A DNA stretch of 64,000 bases from Skermania piniformis (GCF_019285775.1 NZ_CP079105.1:4038603-4102602); one strand, 5' to 3'. Positions 25,363-34,202 are shown, counted from the first letter of the stretch. Numbers and translations are program-made. Notes: a model not told the origin generated them from the sequence alone.

Positions 25363-28308
25363 GTGCTGATAACGCTGATCATCGGATTGGCGGGAACGCT
25401 CATCGTCCTGGCGCTGGCCGGCCGGCGAATCCTGTGGCTCTACCGACTGATCTCGTCCGGCCAGGCGGTTTTACGCCCGGTCAGATTCGACGATGTCGGC
25501 GCCCGGGTGGTCGTCGAACTCGAAGAGGTCCCGGCACAGCGCAAGCTACTGAAATGGACCGTGCCCGGGATCGCGCACTTCTTCACGATGTGGGCCTTCC
25601 TGATCATGGCCACGGTGTATCTCGAAGCATACGGCGCGTTGTTCGACGAACACTTCGAGATCCCGCTGCTCCGGCGCGTGCACTTGGCACCGATTCTCGG
25701 TTTCCTGCAGGACTTCATCGCGATCGCCTGCGCGATCTCGCTCGGCGTGTTCGCGATCCTGCGTATTCAGCAGGCCCCGGAGCGGCAGCAGCGCAAGTCC
25801 CGCTTCTACGGCTCGCATACCGGCGGCGCCTGGCTGATCCTGTTCATGATCTTCAACGTCGTGTGGACGATGTTCGTGTTCCGCGGCGCGGCCGCGGCGG
25901 CCGACCACTTCGACAACAGCGGCGCGTTCTTCTCCAACGCGATCGGCCGGCTGTTGGAGCCGTTGGGCCAGCACACCAACGAGGTTCTGGATCGGGTCGG
26001 TCTGATCGCCCATATCGGCGTGATGCTGATCTTCCTGCTGATCGTGCTGCACTCCAAGCACTTGCACATCTTCGTGGCCCCGGTCAACGTGGCGTTCAAG
26101 CGGCTGCCCGACGGGCTGGGTCCGCTGCTCCCCGTGGTCGACAAGGGCGAGCCGGTGAACTTCGAGGACCCGCCGGAGGATGCGGTACTCGGCCGGGGCA
26201 AGATCGACGACTTCGCCTGGAAAGGCTTCCTCGACTTCGCGACCTGCACCGAATGCGGCCGCTGCCAGTCGCAGTGCCCCGCTTGGAACACCGGCAAGCC
26301 GCTCAGCCCCAAGCTCGTGATCATGAACTTGCGCGATCACATGTTCGCCAAGGCGCCGTACCTGATCGAAGGTGCAACGGTTCCCGAGGGGGCCGAGTTC
26401 GACTCGTCCGCGGCGCAACCGTTGGCCGGGCACCACGTGCCCGAGTCCGGTTTCGAGCGAGTCGGCGGCTCCGGTCCCGAGCAGGCACTACGTCCCCTGG
26501 TGGGCACCGCCGAGCAGGGCGGTGTGATCGACCCGGACGTGCTGTGGAGCTGCACCACCTGCGGTGCGTGCGTGAATCAGTGCCCGGTGGACATCGAGCA
26601 CATCGACCACATCGTCGACATGCGTCGTTATCAGGTCATGATGGAGTCCGAGTTCCCCGGCGAGCTCGGCGTGCTGTTCAAGAACCTGGAAAACAAGGGC
26701 AATCCGTGGGGCCAGAACAACTCCGGCCGGCTGGATTGGGCCAAGGACCTGCCGTTCGAGGTGCCGGTCTACGAAGGTGATCTTGCCGACGAGGTCGAGT
26801 ACCTCTACTTCGTCGGCTGTGCCGGCGCGTTCGAGGACAAGGCGAAGAAAACCGCGCAGGCGACCGCCGAGCTGCTCTACCGCGCCGATGTGAACTACGT
26901 CGTGCTGGGTACGAGCGAGAGCTGCACCGGCGACTCGGCGCGACGCGCGGGCAACGAGTTCTTGTTCCAGCAACTGGCGCAGCAGACGATCGCCACCCTC
27001 GATGACGTGTTCGAAGGCCGGGCGGAACCGAACCGCAAGATCGTCACCACCTGCCCGCACTGCCTGAACACCCTCGGTCGGGAATACCCGCAGCTGGGCG
27101 CAAAGTACGAGGTGGTGCACCACACTCAGCTGCTGAACCGGCTGGTCCGGGACGGCAAGCTGGTGCCGGTGAAGCCGGCCGACGGCGCCGCCACGGTCAC
27201 CTATCACGATCCGTGTTACCTGGGCCGGCACAACAAGGTGTACGCGCCGCCGCGCGAGTTGATCGCGGCGACCGGCATGGTGCAGACCGAGATGCCGCGG
27301 CATGCAGACCGCTCGTTCTGCTGCGGCGCCGGCGGGGCCCGGATGTGGATGGAAGAGCATCTCGGCAAGCGAGTGAACCTGGACCGGGTGGACGAAGCGA
27401 TATCCACGCTCGGCGCGACCGGTTCGGTCACCGACGGCGCCGGCACGGTCGCTACCGGCTGCCCGTTCTGCAAGGTGATGGTGGACGACGGACTCACCCA
27501 GCGGGCCGACGAAGGCACCGGGGTGGGAATCGGCGTCCAGGACGTCGCGCAGTTGCTGCTGGAAGCGGTGCAGCGGGGGGAACCGGAGCTACCGCAACAC
27601 GCGCCGAAGATCATCAGTCGGCCGAAGCCGAAAGCCGAACCGGAACCGGTGGCCGAGCCCGACCCCACCCCCGCCGCGCCGGCAGCCGCCCCGGTCGCAG
27701 CTGCCTCGGCCGGCAAGGGCCTGGCGATGAAGGGCGCAGCAAAGCGGCCCGGAGCCAAAGCACCCGGAGCGAAGGCGCCGGCGGCGCCGGCGGCCGCCGA
27801 GCCGGCAGCGCCGGTCAAGGGCCTGGCGATGAAGGGCGCAGCAAAGCGGCCCGGTGCCAAAGCCCCCGGAGCCAAAGCACCAGGCAAGCCGGCGGCAGCG
27901 GCGCCGGCCGAGACGTCCACGCCGGCCGCACCCCCGGTCAAGGGCCTGGCGATGAAGGGCGCAGCAAAGCGGCCGGGCGCCAAAGCCCCCGGAGCGAAAG
28001 CACCAGGCAAGCCGGCGGCAGCGGCGCCGGCCGAGACGTCCACGCCGGCCGCACCCCCGGTCAAGGGCCTGGCGATGAAGGGCGCAGCGAAACGACCGGG
28101 CGCCAAAGCACCCGGCGCCAACGCACCCGGAGCGAAAGCACCGAGCACACCGGCGACAGCTCCCGTCGCAGCGGCGCCCGTGACCGACGATGCGGTTCCG
28201 GCGGCGGACGCGATACCCGACGAGCCGGCCGAGGCTGCGATGCCGACCGCCAAACCGGGCGGTCTCGGCTTCAAGTCCGGCGCGAAGGCCCCGGGCAAAC
28301 GAAACTGA
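25363..28308 (+). CDS. Membrane-bound heterodisulfide-reductase-like iron-sulfur oxidoreductase (Rv0338c type)
   Basis: A 981-residue protein. About five N-terminal helices (NarI/HdrE-like) are followed by two [4Fe-4S] motifs, CTECGRCQSQCP (about residue 297) and CTTCGACVNQCP (about 400), and two CCG domains (YFVGCAGAFEDK, TTCPHCLNTL, YHDPCYLGRHN, FCCGAGGARMW, TGCPFCKVMV), as in HdrD/GlpC-type subunits. Electron donor and acceptor are unknown; the M. tuberculosis homologue is reported as essential. From about residue 784 the C-terminus is a Lys/Ala/Pro repeat tail (separate entry). GTG 25363 was chosen because GGAGG lies five bases upstream; ATG 25351 is an alternative without a ribosome site. 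A strong terminator follows at 28327-28383. Confidence 0.9.
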   Translation: MLITLIIGLAGTLIVLALAGRRILWLYRLISSGQAVLRPVRFDDVGARVVVELEEVPAQRKLLKWTVPGIAHFFTMWAFLIMATVYLEAYGALFDEHFEIPLLRRVHLAPILGFLQDFIAIACAISLGVFAILRIQQAPERQQRKSRFYGSHTGGAWLILFMIFNVVWTMFVFRGAAAAADHFDNSGAFFSNAIGRLLEPLGQHTNEVLDRVGLIAHIGVMLIFLLIVLHSKHLHIFVAPVNVAFKRLPDGLGPLLPVVDKGEPVNFEDPPEDAVLGRGKIDDFAWKGFLDFATCTECGRCQSQCPAWNTGKPLSPKLVIMNLRDHMFAKAPYLIEGATVPEGAEFDSSAAQPLAGHHVPESGFERVGGSGPEQALRPLVGTAEQGGVIDPDVLWSCTTCGACVNQCPVDIEHIDHIVDMRRYQVMMESEFPGELGVLFKNLENKGNPWGQNNSGRLDWAKDLPFEVPVYEGDLADEVEYLYFVGCAGAFEDKAKKTAQATAELLYRADVNYVVLGTSESCTGDSARRAGNEFLFQQLAQQTIATLDDVFEGRAEPNRKIVTTCPHCLNTLGREYPQLGAKYEVVHHTQLLNRLVRDGKLVPVKPADGAATVTYHDPCYLGRHNKVYAPPRELIAATGMVQTEMPRHADRSFCCGAGGARMWMEEHLGKRVNLDRVDEAISTLGATGSVTDGAGTVATGCPFCKVMVDDGLTQRADEGTGVGIGVQDVAQLLLEAVQRGEPELPQHAPKIISRPKPKAEPEPVAEPDPTPAAPAAAPVAAASAGKGLAMKGAAKRPGAKAPGAKAPAAPAAAEPAAPVKGLAMKGAAKRPGAKAPGAKAPGKPAAAAPAETSTPAAPPVKGLAMKGAAKRPGAKAPGAKAPGKPAAAAPAETSTPAAPPVKGLAMKGAAKRPGAKAPGANAPGAKAPSTPATAPVAAAPVTDDAVPAADAIPDEPAEAAMPTAKPGGLGFKSGAKAPGKRN
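27715..28170 (+). repeat. Tandem coding repeats in the C-terminal tail of the iron-sulfur protein
   Basis: The segment encoding KGLAMKGAAKRPGAKAPGAK begins at 27715, 27817, 27940 and 28063, giving spacings of 102, 123 and 123 bp, all multiples of three. Copies two and three are almost identical over the whole 123-bp unit (41 residues, including GKPAAAAPAETSTPAAPP), which points to recent duplication. The tail is strongly basic with Ala/Pro, reminiscent of histone H1-like linkers. It sits on the cytoplasmic side if the topology above is right. Confidence 0.9.
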
Positions 28309-28326
28309 CCTGTCCGGACTGATCTA

Positions 28327-28383
28327 CGGCGGCTGCCGGTGGCGATTTTTTTCGCGAGCACCGGCCGCCGCCGTACTTTTTTT
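28327..28383 (+). terminator. Rho-independent terminator of the iron-sulfur protein gene
   Basis: A 15-bp inverted repeat with one mismatch (28327-28341 and 28359-28373, CGGCGGCTGCCGGTG against its complement) encloses a T-rich loop and is followed by TAC and seven T residues (28377-28383). It begins 19 bp after the stop codon. Confidence 0.85.
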
Positions 28384-28527
28384 CGCTCCGGCAGCGGTTG
28401 GCGCGCGGCACAATCCGAAAAACGTTACAGTTGAAAACACACCGATTTGTCGAGTGATCGATATACAAATGTGCTGGCGGACTTCCGATTAGCTCGCATA
28501 GGGGTCACGATTCGGCTACGCTCAGTC

Positions 28528-28654
28528 CGTCCAAGTTGTCGTGTCCCCGGCTTTCCAGGTTGGGGAGGCCTGGCGCACAAGCTCTCGGGTGAGGAGTTCG
28601 TCCTAGGCGTCAGGGGCTGACAGCACTGTTCGAACGAAATGGAAACTATTCCGG
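28528..28654 (+). promoter_or_regulatory. Possible structured 5' leader of the secreted protein gene
   Basis: Several local complementarities lie between about 28530 and the start codon: AGTTGT with ACAAGCT, CCAGG with CCTGG around TTGGGGAGG, AGGA-GTTCG-TCCT, and GTCA-GGGGC-TGAC. Together they suggest a folded leader of about 120 bases. I compared it by eye with cyclic-di-AMP, cobalamin, SAM and M-box consensus features and found no match. Whether it regulates anything is unknown. Confidence 0.33.
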
Positions 28655-29314
28655 ATGAACCTTCGCAGGATGACCGCCACGGCGGTGCTCGTTGTCAGCG
28701 CGATCGGTCTCGGCTCTGCCACCGCCTACGCAGATCCCGCGCCGGCCTCGAACGACATCGGCTACCAGATGAAGGTGGTCGAGCAGTCGATCGTCACCAC
28801 CCTGGACAAGGGCCGCTTCGAGGTCAAGAAGGACTCGTACGAGATCGAGGATTCGAGCGGCAAGGCCGTTGTCGAGCTGCCGCTTTCGGTGAACCTGGGT
28901 GACATCAAGATCCCGCTGCACGCGGTGATGAAGGATGACAAGACCCTCCAGCTCACCCCTGAGGTACCCAAGCAGGCCATCACGGCGACGTCGAATCTGA
29001 TGGTCAAGCCGGTCGCCTCGCTGGAAGAGAATCAGAAGGCGCAGTCCGCCTTCCTGACTCAGCTCGGCATCGCGACCTCGGTCGGCGGCCTCGTCGGCAC
29101 CATCATCGGTGCGGTCGTCGGTTGTGTCTTCGGCCTGCCGCTGTTCGGTGTCGGCTGCATCCCCGGCATCGCGGCCGGCGCCGGCCTCGGCGGCGTGATC
29201 GGCACCATCGTGGCCGGCGGTCCGACGTTGGTCGTCGCCGGCATCGACCTGATCCAGACGCTCCAGGCGCCGCCCGGCACCACCAAGTGGGCGAGCACCC
29301 AGCCGGCCGGCTGA
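28655..29314 (+). CDS. Secreted protein of unknown function with glycine-rich hydrophobic C-terminus
   Basis: A 219-residue protein. A signal peptide ends at TAYADPA (about residue 27). Residues 28-130 are polar with alternating charged residues (KKDSYEIEDSSGKAVVELPL). Residues 138-200 are Gly/Ala/Ile-rich and hydrophobic (GGLVGTIIGAVVGCVFGLPL and a second GAGLGGVIGTIVAGG block), with two cysteines that could pair. Exported proteins of this build are common in Nocardia and Rhodococcus, often in several copies, and are functionally unassigned. Codons are more biased to C/G-ending AAG/GAG/CTC than in neighbours, hinting at high expression. A strong terminator follows. Confidence 0.75.
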   Translation: MNLRRMTATAVLVVSAIGLGSATAYADPAPASNDIGYQMKVVEQSIVTTLDKGRFEVKKDSYEIEDSSGKAVVELPLSVNLGDIKIPLHAVMKDDKTLQLTPEVPKQAITATSNLMVKPVASLEENQKAQSAFLTQLGIATSVGGLVGTIIGAVVGCVFGLPLFGVGCIPGIAAGAGLGGVIGTIVAGGPTLVVAGIDLIQTLQAPPGTTKWASTQPAG

Positions 29315-29338
29315 GTCAGCAACACCGCTCGAAGCACG

Positions 29339-29371
29339 AACGGCCCGCTCCCACACCGGGAGCGGGCCGTT
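29339..29371. terminator. Bidirectional hairpin terminator between convergent genes
   Basis: A perfect 14-bp inverted repeat (29339-29352 and 29358-29371, AACGGCCCGCTCCC) with a five-base loop. Each end finishes in A or T residues, so it can serve both the secreted protein gene and the convergent GT87 gene. Confidence 0.8.
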
Positions 29372-29401
29372 TGCTGTGTGTCGAGGGGTCCGACGAACCC
29401 G

Positions 29402-31006
29402 TCAGACCCGGCTGACCACCGGTTCCGGTGGCGGCGCGGCCGCCGGGACCGCCGCGGCCCGCGGGCGCAATCGGCTGGGCAGCCGGCTCGGGAACCGGTC
29501 CGGCGCATGGTCGAGGACCCCACCTGCCGGGTCGTCGGCGCCTTCCGCACGCACCAGATCACCGTCCGGGTGATAGATCCGGTAGAGGATCAACCCGCAC
29601 AGCGACAGCACGGCGATGTCGCGCAGCACCACGGCACCGGTGAACCACTGCTCGGGTAGGCCTTTGTTGTCGACGCCCAGGTAGAAGAACATCCGTGGCA
29701 CCCAGACCAGCGCGTCCACGGTCATCCAGGTCAGCAAGACCCGACGATGCGGATAGGCCAGCACGGCAAGCGGGGTGAGCCAGAGCGAGTATTGCGGGCT
29801 CCACACCTTGTTGGTCAACAGAAAGCCGGCGATCAACAGGAAGCACAGCTGGGGGAACCGCGGTCGGCGTGGCGCCGTGAGCGCGACGTATCCGACACCT
29901 GCAGCCACCGCGGCGAACAACGCCAGCGAGACCATGTTCAAGATCACCGGTGGTTCGCCCTGGCCGAGCTCGCCGTCGAAACCGGGCCACCCGGTGAACG
30001 ACTTGATCACGTTGTAGATCGAGTCGGGATCGGCGTTCCGTTCGGTGTTCAGCCGGAAGAACTCCAGCCAGCCGTTCCAGAACAACGCAGCGATCGGCAG
30101 ATTGACCGCCAGCCAGGTCACCAGCGCAGTCGCCGTCGCCACGCCCCACTCCCGCAATCGACTCACCCGGATACACAGCGCGAGCAGCGGCAGCAGCAAG
30201 AACAACGGATAAAGCTTGGTTGCGGCGCCCAGGCCGAGCAGGACCCCGGCCAAGGCCGGACGGCGTCGAGCCCAGGCAAGCATCCCGCCGGCCGCGAATG
30301 CCGTCGCCAACGGATCGAAGTTGGTGAAACCGTGGACCGCGATCAGCGGGGTACAGGCCAACGTGGCGCTGTCCCAGATCCGCCGGCCGGCGGACAATGC
30401 CGTCGCCCACACCGTCACCAACCACGCGGCCGCCAGACCGAGCGCGGCCATATTGAAGTAGATCGCCACCTGCAGCGCACCGGGCAGCCACGGCACCGCG
30501 TCCCAGGCCTTCGCCGCCCGCATGACCACGTACTGGTAGAGCCCGGCCACCACCGGATACTCCATGTACCGCACCTGCGGCAGGCCCGCCGAACCATCCT
30601 CGACCCACGAAACCTTGTACGGAAACGCGCCTTCGTTGAGTCGCTCCGCCCCGTACAGCGGGACGATGTCGGTGTAACACATCGCCACGTACTGTCGGTT
30701 GTTGCTCCAGTCCAAGGCCGGCCCGTTATCGCCGGGATGCTGCTGGATACATGCCGCCTTGCCGAACCAGCCGAATGCCAGGAACACCACCGCCATGGCC
30801 AACACGACACGCACCGGCGTCCAGAACCGCGCCCGGCCGATCAGTGCATGCCGGCCGATCGGCCCGCCGACCAGTCGGGAGAGCTGCGACGCGAGCGAAT
30901 CGGTCCAACTCGGCAGGTCCCGCCAGGTCGCCGATCGTCGGTCCGGTGCCAGCGGGGCCGGCGATACCTCTCCTACGTCCTGGCCACCGCTGCTGGTCTC
31001 CGACAC
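29402..31006 (-). CDS. GT87-family (DUF2029) polyprenyl-phosphomannose-dependent mannosyltransferase-like protein
   Basis: A 534-residue polytopic membrane protein with roughly ten to twelve helices. It is the counterpart of Rv0051 by content and by position next to ponA1. GT87 enzymes are GT-C glycosyltransferases that use lipid-linked mannose to build phosphatidylinositol mannosides or lipomannan; that activity is inferred from the family. The first extracytoplasmic loop (QQHPGDNGPALDWSNNRQYV, then YGAERL) carries acidic residues where GT-C enzymes hold their catalytic acid. The cytoplasmic C-terminus is Arg/Pro-rich. It lies 53 bp downstream of ponA1 on the same strand, so it may be co-transcribed. 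Confidence 0.85.
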   Translation of the reverse strand: MSETSSGGQDVGEVSPAPLAPDRRSATWRDLPSWTDSLASQLSRLVGGPIGRHALIGRARFWTPVRVVLAMAVVFLAFGWFGKAACIQQHPGDNGPALDWSNNRQYVAMCYTDIVPLYGAERLNEGAFPYKVSWVEDGSAGLPQVRYMEYPVVAGLYQYVVMRAAKAWDAVPWLPGALQVAIYFNMAALGLAAAWLVTVWATALSAGRRIWDSATLACTPLIAVHGFTNFDPLATAFAAGGMLAWARRRPALAGVLLGLGAATKLYPLFLLLPLLALCIRVSRLREWGVATATALVTWLAVNLPIAALFWNGWLEFFRLNTERNADPDSIYNVIKSFTGWPGFDGELGQGEPPVILNMVSLALFAAVAAGVGYVALTAPRRPRFPQLCFLLIAGFLLTNKVWSPQYSLWLTPLAVLAYPHRRVLLTWMTVDALVWVPRMFFYLGVDNKGLPEQWFTGAVVLRDIAVLSLCGLILYRIYHPDGDLVRAEGADDPAGGVLDHAPDRFPSRLPSRLRPRAAAVPAAAPPPEPVVSRV

Positions 31007-31059
31007 GATGTCCGAGGTTACCCGGGACGGGTAGCGGCCGGCGGCGGCCCGTTGTCGGG

Positions 31060-33636
31060 TCAGCCGAGGGGTACCAGGCCGGCCGGCTGCCGGGTCGGCG
31101 GATCTCTGCCCGCCGGCGCGGTGACCACTCCCGGGGAAAGAACCGTCGGCTCCGCCCCGGCTATCTCGCCGTCCACCGGAACCGACGGCTCCTGATCTCG
31201 GCCGGGTATCGACGGCGCTTGACCGTTCGGCGCTTGACCGTTCGACGGTTGGCCGGTCCCGGCCGGCGGTTCCGGCTGGGTTACCGCGGGCTCGACCGGC
31301 TGCCCGGTCTGCGGTTCGATCTGCTGCTCCGCGGGCGCTACCCCGGGCACCGGAATCGTCACCCCGGGCAGGATTTCGATCTGGCTCGGCGTAATCACCA
31401 CCGGCGGCTGTTGCGGGAGCTGCGGCAGCTGTATCGCGGGAGCCTGTTGCTGGGTCTGCACCGGGGCCTGCGTCTGTCGCGGCGGCACATACGGTGCCGT
31501 GTACTCGGGCACTCCGGCCTGACCCGCGATCGGCTCCGGGTCCGGGAACGGCTCGTTGTCGGTGCCGTCCAGCGCCCCGTCCATCGTCGCCTTCCAGATG
31601 TCCGACGGCAGACCGGAACCGTAGATCGGGCCGCCGTACACGTTGCGTAGCGGTAGTCCCTGCTCGGTGCCGACCCAGACCGCGGTGGCGAGCGACGGCG
31701 TATAGCCGACCATCCAGGCGTCCTTGTTCTCGCCGGTATCACCCAGCTGCGAGGTCCCCGTCTTGGCGGCCGAACCGCGTCCACCCGCGAGGTTGTGACC
31801 ACGCGAATAGCCGGCGATCGGCCGCATCGCCGAGGTGACGTTGTCGGCGACCGCCTTGTCCACCCGTTGCTCCCCCGGGGTCGGCGCACGATCGAACAGC
31901 ACCACGCCGTCGGCACTCGTCACCTGCTGCACGAAGTGCGGCGGGTGGTACATCCCGGATGCCGCCAGGGTGGCGTAGGCGGAGGCCATGTCGATCGGGC
32001 GGGACTGGTACTGACCGAGGACGATGCCGTAGTTGGGACCGGCCCCACCCGGCTCGGTCAGCGACGGCCCCACGCCGGGAATGTCGACCGGGATGCCCAG
32101 CTTGTGCGCCATGTCGGCGATCAACTGCGGACCGTTGGTGCCGTCGCCCATCTGCATCATCATCCGGTAGAAGCTGGTGTTCAACGAACGCTTGAGTGCC
32201 TCCGCGATCGTGCAGGTGCCGCAGGATTCACCCTCGACATTGCTGATCTGGATCCCGTTGACGGTCAGCGGCGAGCTGTCGTACATCTTCGACAGCGGCG
32301 TGCCGTCGGCCAGGTTCGCGGCCAAGCCGAACACCTTGAACGACGAACCGGTCTGCAAGCCGGCGTTGGCGAAGTCGTAACCCTTGCCGTCCCGACCACC
32401 GTAATAGGCCTTCACCCCGCCGGTCCGCGGGTCGATCGACACCACCGCGGTCCGCAACTCCGGCGGCTCACCCTGCATGTTGTTGTCCACCGCCGCGACC
32501 GCCGCGTCCTGGGCCTTCGCGTCGATGGTCGTGACGATTTTCAGGCCCTCGGTGTTGAGCTGCTTCTCGCTGATCCCGATATCGGAAAGCTCCTGCAATA
32601 CCCGGGCCTTGATCAACCCCTCCGGACCGGAGTCCTGATTCGGGTCGACCAACGAGGCCATCGGCACAACCAGGGGAAACTGGGTATTCGCTCGCTCGGT
32701 CGGGGTCAACCAGCCTTGTTCGACCATGCCGTCCAGCACATAGTTCCACCGGGTCTGCGCGCCGGTCGGGTTGGTCTCCGGATCGAGCCGGGTCGGCTGC
32801 TGGACCACGGCGGCCAGGACCGCGCCCTCGGCCACGGTCAACTGCTCCACCGGCTTGTTGAAGTACGCCTTGGCAGCGGCCGAGATGCCGTAGGCGCCAC
32901 GGCCGAAGTAGATGGTGTTCAGGTAGGCCGCGAGGATGTCGTCCTTGCTCCATTCCCGCGCCATCTTGGAGGAGATCACCAGCTCGTGCATCTTGCGGCT
33001 GAGCGTGCGCTCCGAGCCGACCAAGGCGTTCTTCACGTACTGCTGGGTGATCGTCGACCCGCCGCCCGCGGTGTCCTTGCCGAGCAAGTTGTCCCGCAGT
33101 GCCCGGCCGAAGCCGGTCACCGAGAAGCCGGGGTTGGAATAGAAATTGCGATCTTCGGCGGCCAGGACGGCGTGCCGGACCGGCACCGGCACCTGCTCGA
33201 TGGTGACGTCGGTCCGGTTACCTTCCGGCGGGACCACCTTGCTGATCACCGTGCTGCCGTCGATAGCGGTGATCGTGGCGACCTGGTTGGTCGGGATGTC
33301 GCCCGGTTTGGGCACATCGACCCACACGTAGGCGATCACGAAGAGGACGAACGGCAACAAGCTGCAGATCGCGATCGCGGTGAGGATGCGCGCCCGCCAC
33401 GGGCGTCGGCGCTGGTCGCCGTCACGCGGTCCGTCGGAGCCGCCCGAACCCCCGCCGGACGCCGGTGGGGGGACCGAAGGCGGCGGCGGCGAGCCGTACA
33501 CGCCGCCCGGCGGTCGCCCGGTGTAGACGCCGCCCGGCGGGTACGACCGTCCGATCACCTCGGTACGCGGGCCGGGCCCGGTGCCGCCGGATCGCGGCGC
33601 GGCCGGTGGCCCGTCGTAGGGGTAGCTCACTGGCAT
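31060..33636 (-). CDS. ponA1: Class A penicillin-binding protein (PonA1-type transglycosylase/transpeptidase)
   Basis: An 858-residue bifunctional peptidoglycan synthase. A Pro/Gly-rich cytoplasmic tail (1-78) precedes one helix (about 83-107). The GT51 domain (about 140-330) shows EDRNFYSNPG, GGGSTITQQYVKNAL and KDDILAAYLNTIYFGRGAYG. The transpeptidase domain (about 400-680) has SSFK (SxxK, near 430), SLN and KTGTS (near 625). An SCGTC disulfide-type motif precedes the SLN motif. The last 170 residues are a Pro/Gln-rich exported tail. It corresponds to Rv0050, with DUF5318 (Rv0049) upstream and the GT87 gene downstream. A shorter paralogue lies at 36952-39003. Confidence 0.94.
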   Translation of the reverse strand: MPVSYPYDGPPAAPRSGGTGPGPRTEVIGRSYPPGGVYTGRPPGGVYGSPPPPSVPPPASGGGSGGSDGPRDGDQRRRPWRARILTAIAICSLLPFVLFVIAYVWVDVPKPGDIPTNQVATITAIDGSTVISKVVPPEGNRTDVTIEQVPVPVRHAVLAAEDRNFYSNPGFSVTGFGRALRDNLLGKDTAGGGSTITQQYVKNALVGSERTLSRKMHELVISSKMAREWSKDDILAAYLNTIYFGRGAYGISAAAKAYFNKPVEQLTVAEGAVLAAVVQQPTRLDPETNPTGAQTRWNYVLDGMVEQGWLTPTERANTQFPLVVPMASLVDPNQDSGPEGLIKARVLQELSDIGISEKQLNTEGLKIVTTIDAKAQDAAVAAVDNNMQGEPPELRTAVVSIDPRTGGVKAYYGGRDGKGYDFANAGLQTGSSFKVFGLAANLADGTPLSKMYDSSPLTVNGIQISNVEGESCGTCTIAEALKRSLNTSFYRMMMQMGDGTNGPQLIADMAHKLGIPVDIPGVGPSLTEPGGAGPNYGIVLGQYQSRPIDMASAYATLAASGMYHPPHFVQQVTSADGVVLFDRAPTPGEQRVDKAVADNVTSAMRPIAGYSRGHNLAGGRGSAAKTGTSQLGDTGENKDAWMVGYTPSLATAVWVGTEQGLPLRNVYGGPIYGSGLPSDIWKATMDGALDGTDNEPFPDPEPIAGQAGVPEYTAPYVPPRQTQAPVQTQQQAPAIQLPQLPQQPPVVITPSQIEILPGVTIPVPGVAPAEQQIEPQTGQPVEPAVTQPEPPAGTGQPSNGQAPNGQAPSIPGRDQEPSVPVDGEIAGAEPTVLSPGVVTAPAGRDPPTRQPAGLVPLG

Positions 33637-33718
33637 TTCTCCCGTGGTTCGAGACCGACGGCGCAGCGCGCGGACGATGGTCCACGCAGCTGCGGTCCGG
33701 ATGTCTCGGGTTGCATGC

Positions 33719-34135
33719 TTATTCGGTTGCGGTGCGCCGACCCGACTCCCGGCGGCGGGTGCGCCGCGGCGGCGGCGCGATACCGAGAACGTAGGACTGC
33801 ACCAGATGATTCCAGTTGCAGGAGCGGCATACCTCGACGACGTGGACCGAGAATTCCTCTCGACTAGCCGCGAGTCTAGCCAGCTCCTCCGGCGTGCGGG
33901 CAGATCCGGACGCGGGCCCCAGCCGTTCGCCGTAGACCCAGGAGACCTGGGTCAGCTGCTCCTTACGGCAGATGGGGCAGATCACCTCGGTCGACCGGCC
34001 GTGGAACTTCGCCGCTCGCAACAAGTACGGATCTGCGTCGCAGACCTCGGCGACCGCGGTCCGGCCGGCGTGCACCGACGCCAACAGCGACCGACGCCGA
34101 AGCGCGTAGTCGACCACCTGCCGCTGAGTTCGCAC
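33719..34135 (-). CDS. DUF5318 zinc-ribbon-like protein (Rv0049 type)
   Basis: A 138-residue conserved actinobacterial protein of unknown function. Two cysteine pairs, ICPICRKE (about residues 52-56) and EVCRSCNWNHL (about 103-107), could hold a zinc ion. The N-terminus VVDYALRRRSLLASVHAGR is characteristic of the family. Always near ponA1 in the order, as here (82 bp upstream of ponA1, same strand). Start GTG 34135 faces the PadR gene across a 149-bp divergent region containing the PadR operator. Confidence 0.85.
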   Translation of the reverse strand: MRTQRQVVDYALRRRSLLASVHAGRTAVAEVCDADPYLLRAAKFHGRSTEVICPICRKEQLTQVSWVYGERLGPASGSARTPEELARLAASREEFSVHVVEVCRSCNWNHLVQSYVLGIAPPPRRTRRRESGRRTATE

Positions 34136-34183
34136 GGGTCAAGCGTACGTCGATCGGCCGACGCCCGGGCAAGACTTGCGTAG

Positions 34184-34202
34184 CTATATCGCCGCGATAT
34201 AG
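34184..34202. promoter_or_regulatory. Predicted PadR operator
   Basis: CTATATCG-CCG-CGATATAG is a perfect 8-bp inverted repeat with a 3-bp centre. ATATCG/CGATAT half-sites are typical of PadR-type repressors. It lies between DUF5318 and padR, 82 bp before the padR start, so it could control both directions, including ino1 through the padR-ino1 overlap. Confidence 0.6.

Larger units (their letters stand above)
28309..28654. other. 346-bp intergenic region: terminator, AT-rich patch and leader
   Basis: The left part is a Rho-independent terminator (28327-28383). From about 28415 to 28495 the DNA is conspicuously more AT-rich than the surroundings (for example GTTACAGTTGAAAACACACC and GATCGATATACAAATG), as expected for a promoter or a nucleoid-protein binding patch. 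The right part is a long, possibly structured leader of the secreted protein gene. No gene is visible. Confidence 0.6.

Noticed and set aside
28528-28654. Cyclic-di-AMP (ydaO) or other known riboswitch in the leader of the secreted protein
   Set aside because: The conserved motif blocks of ydaO, cobalamin, SAM and M-box riboswitches are not present, so only a generic structured leader is reported.
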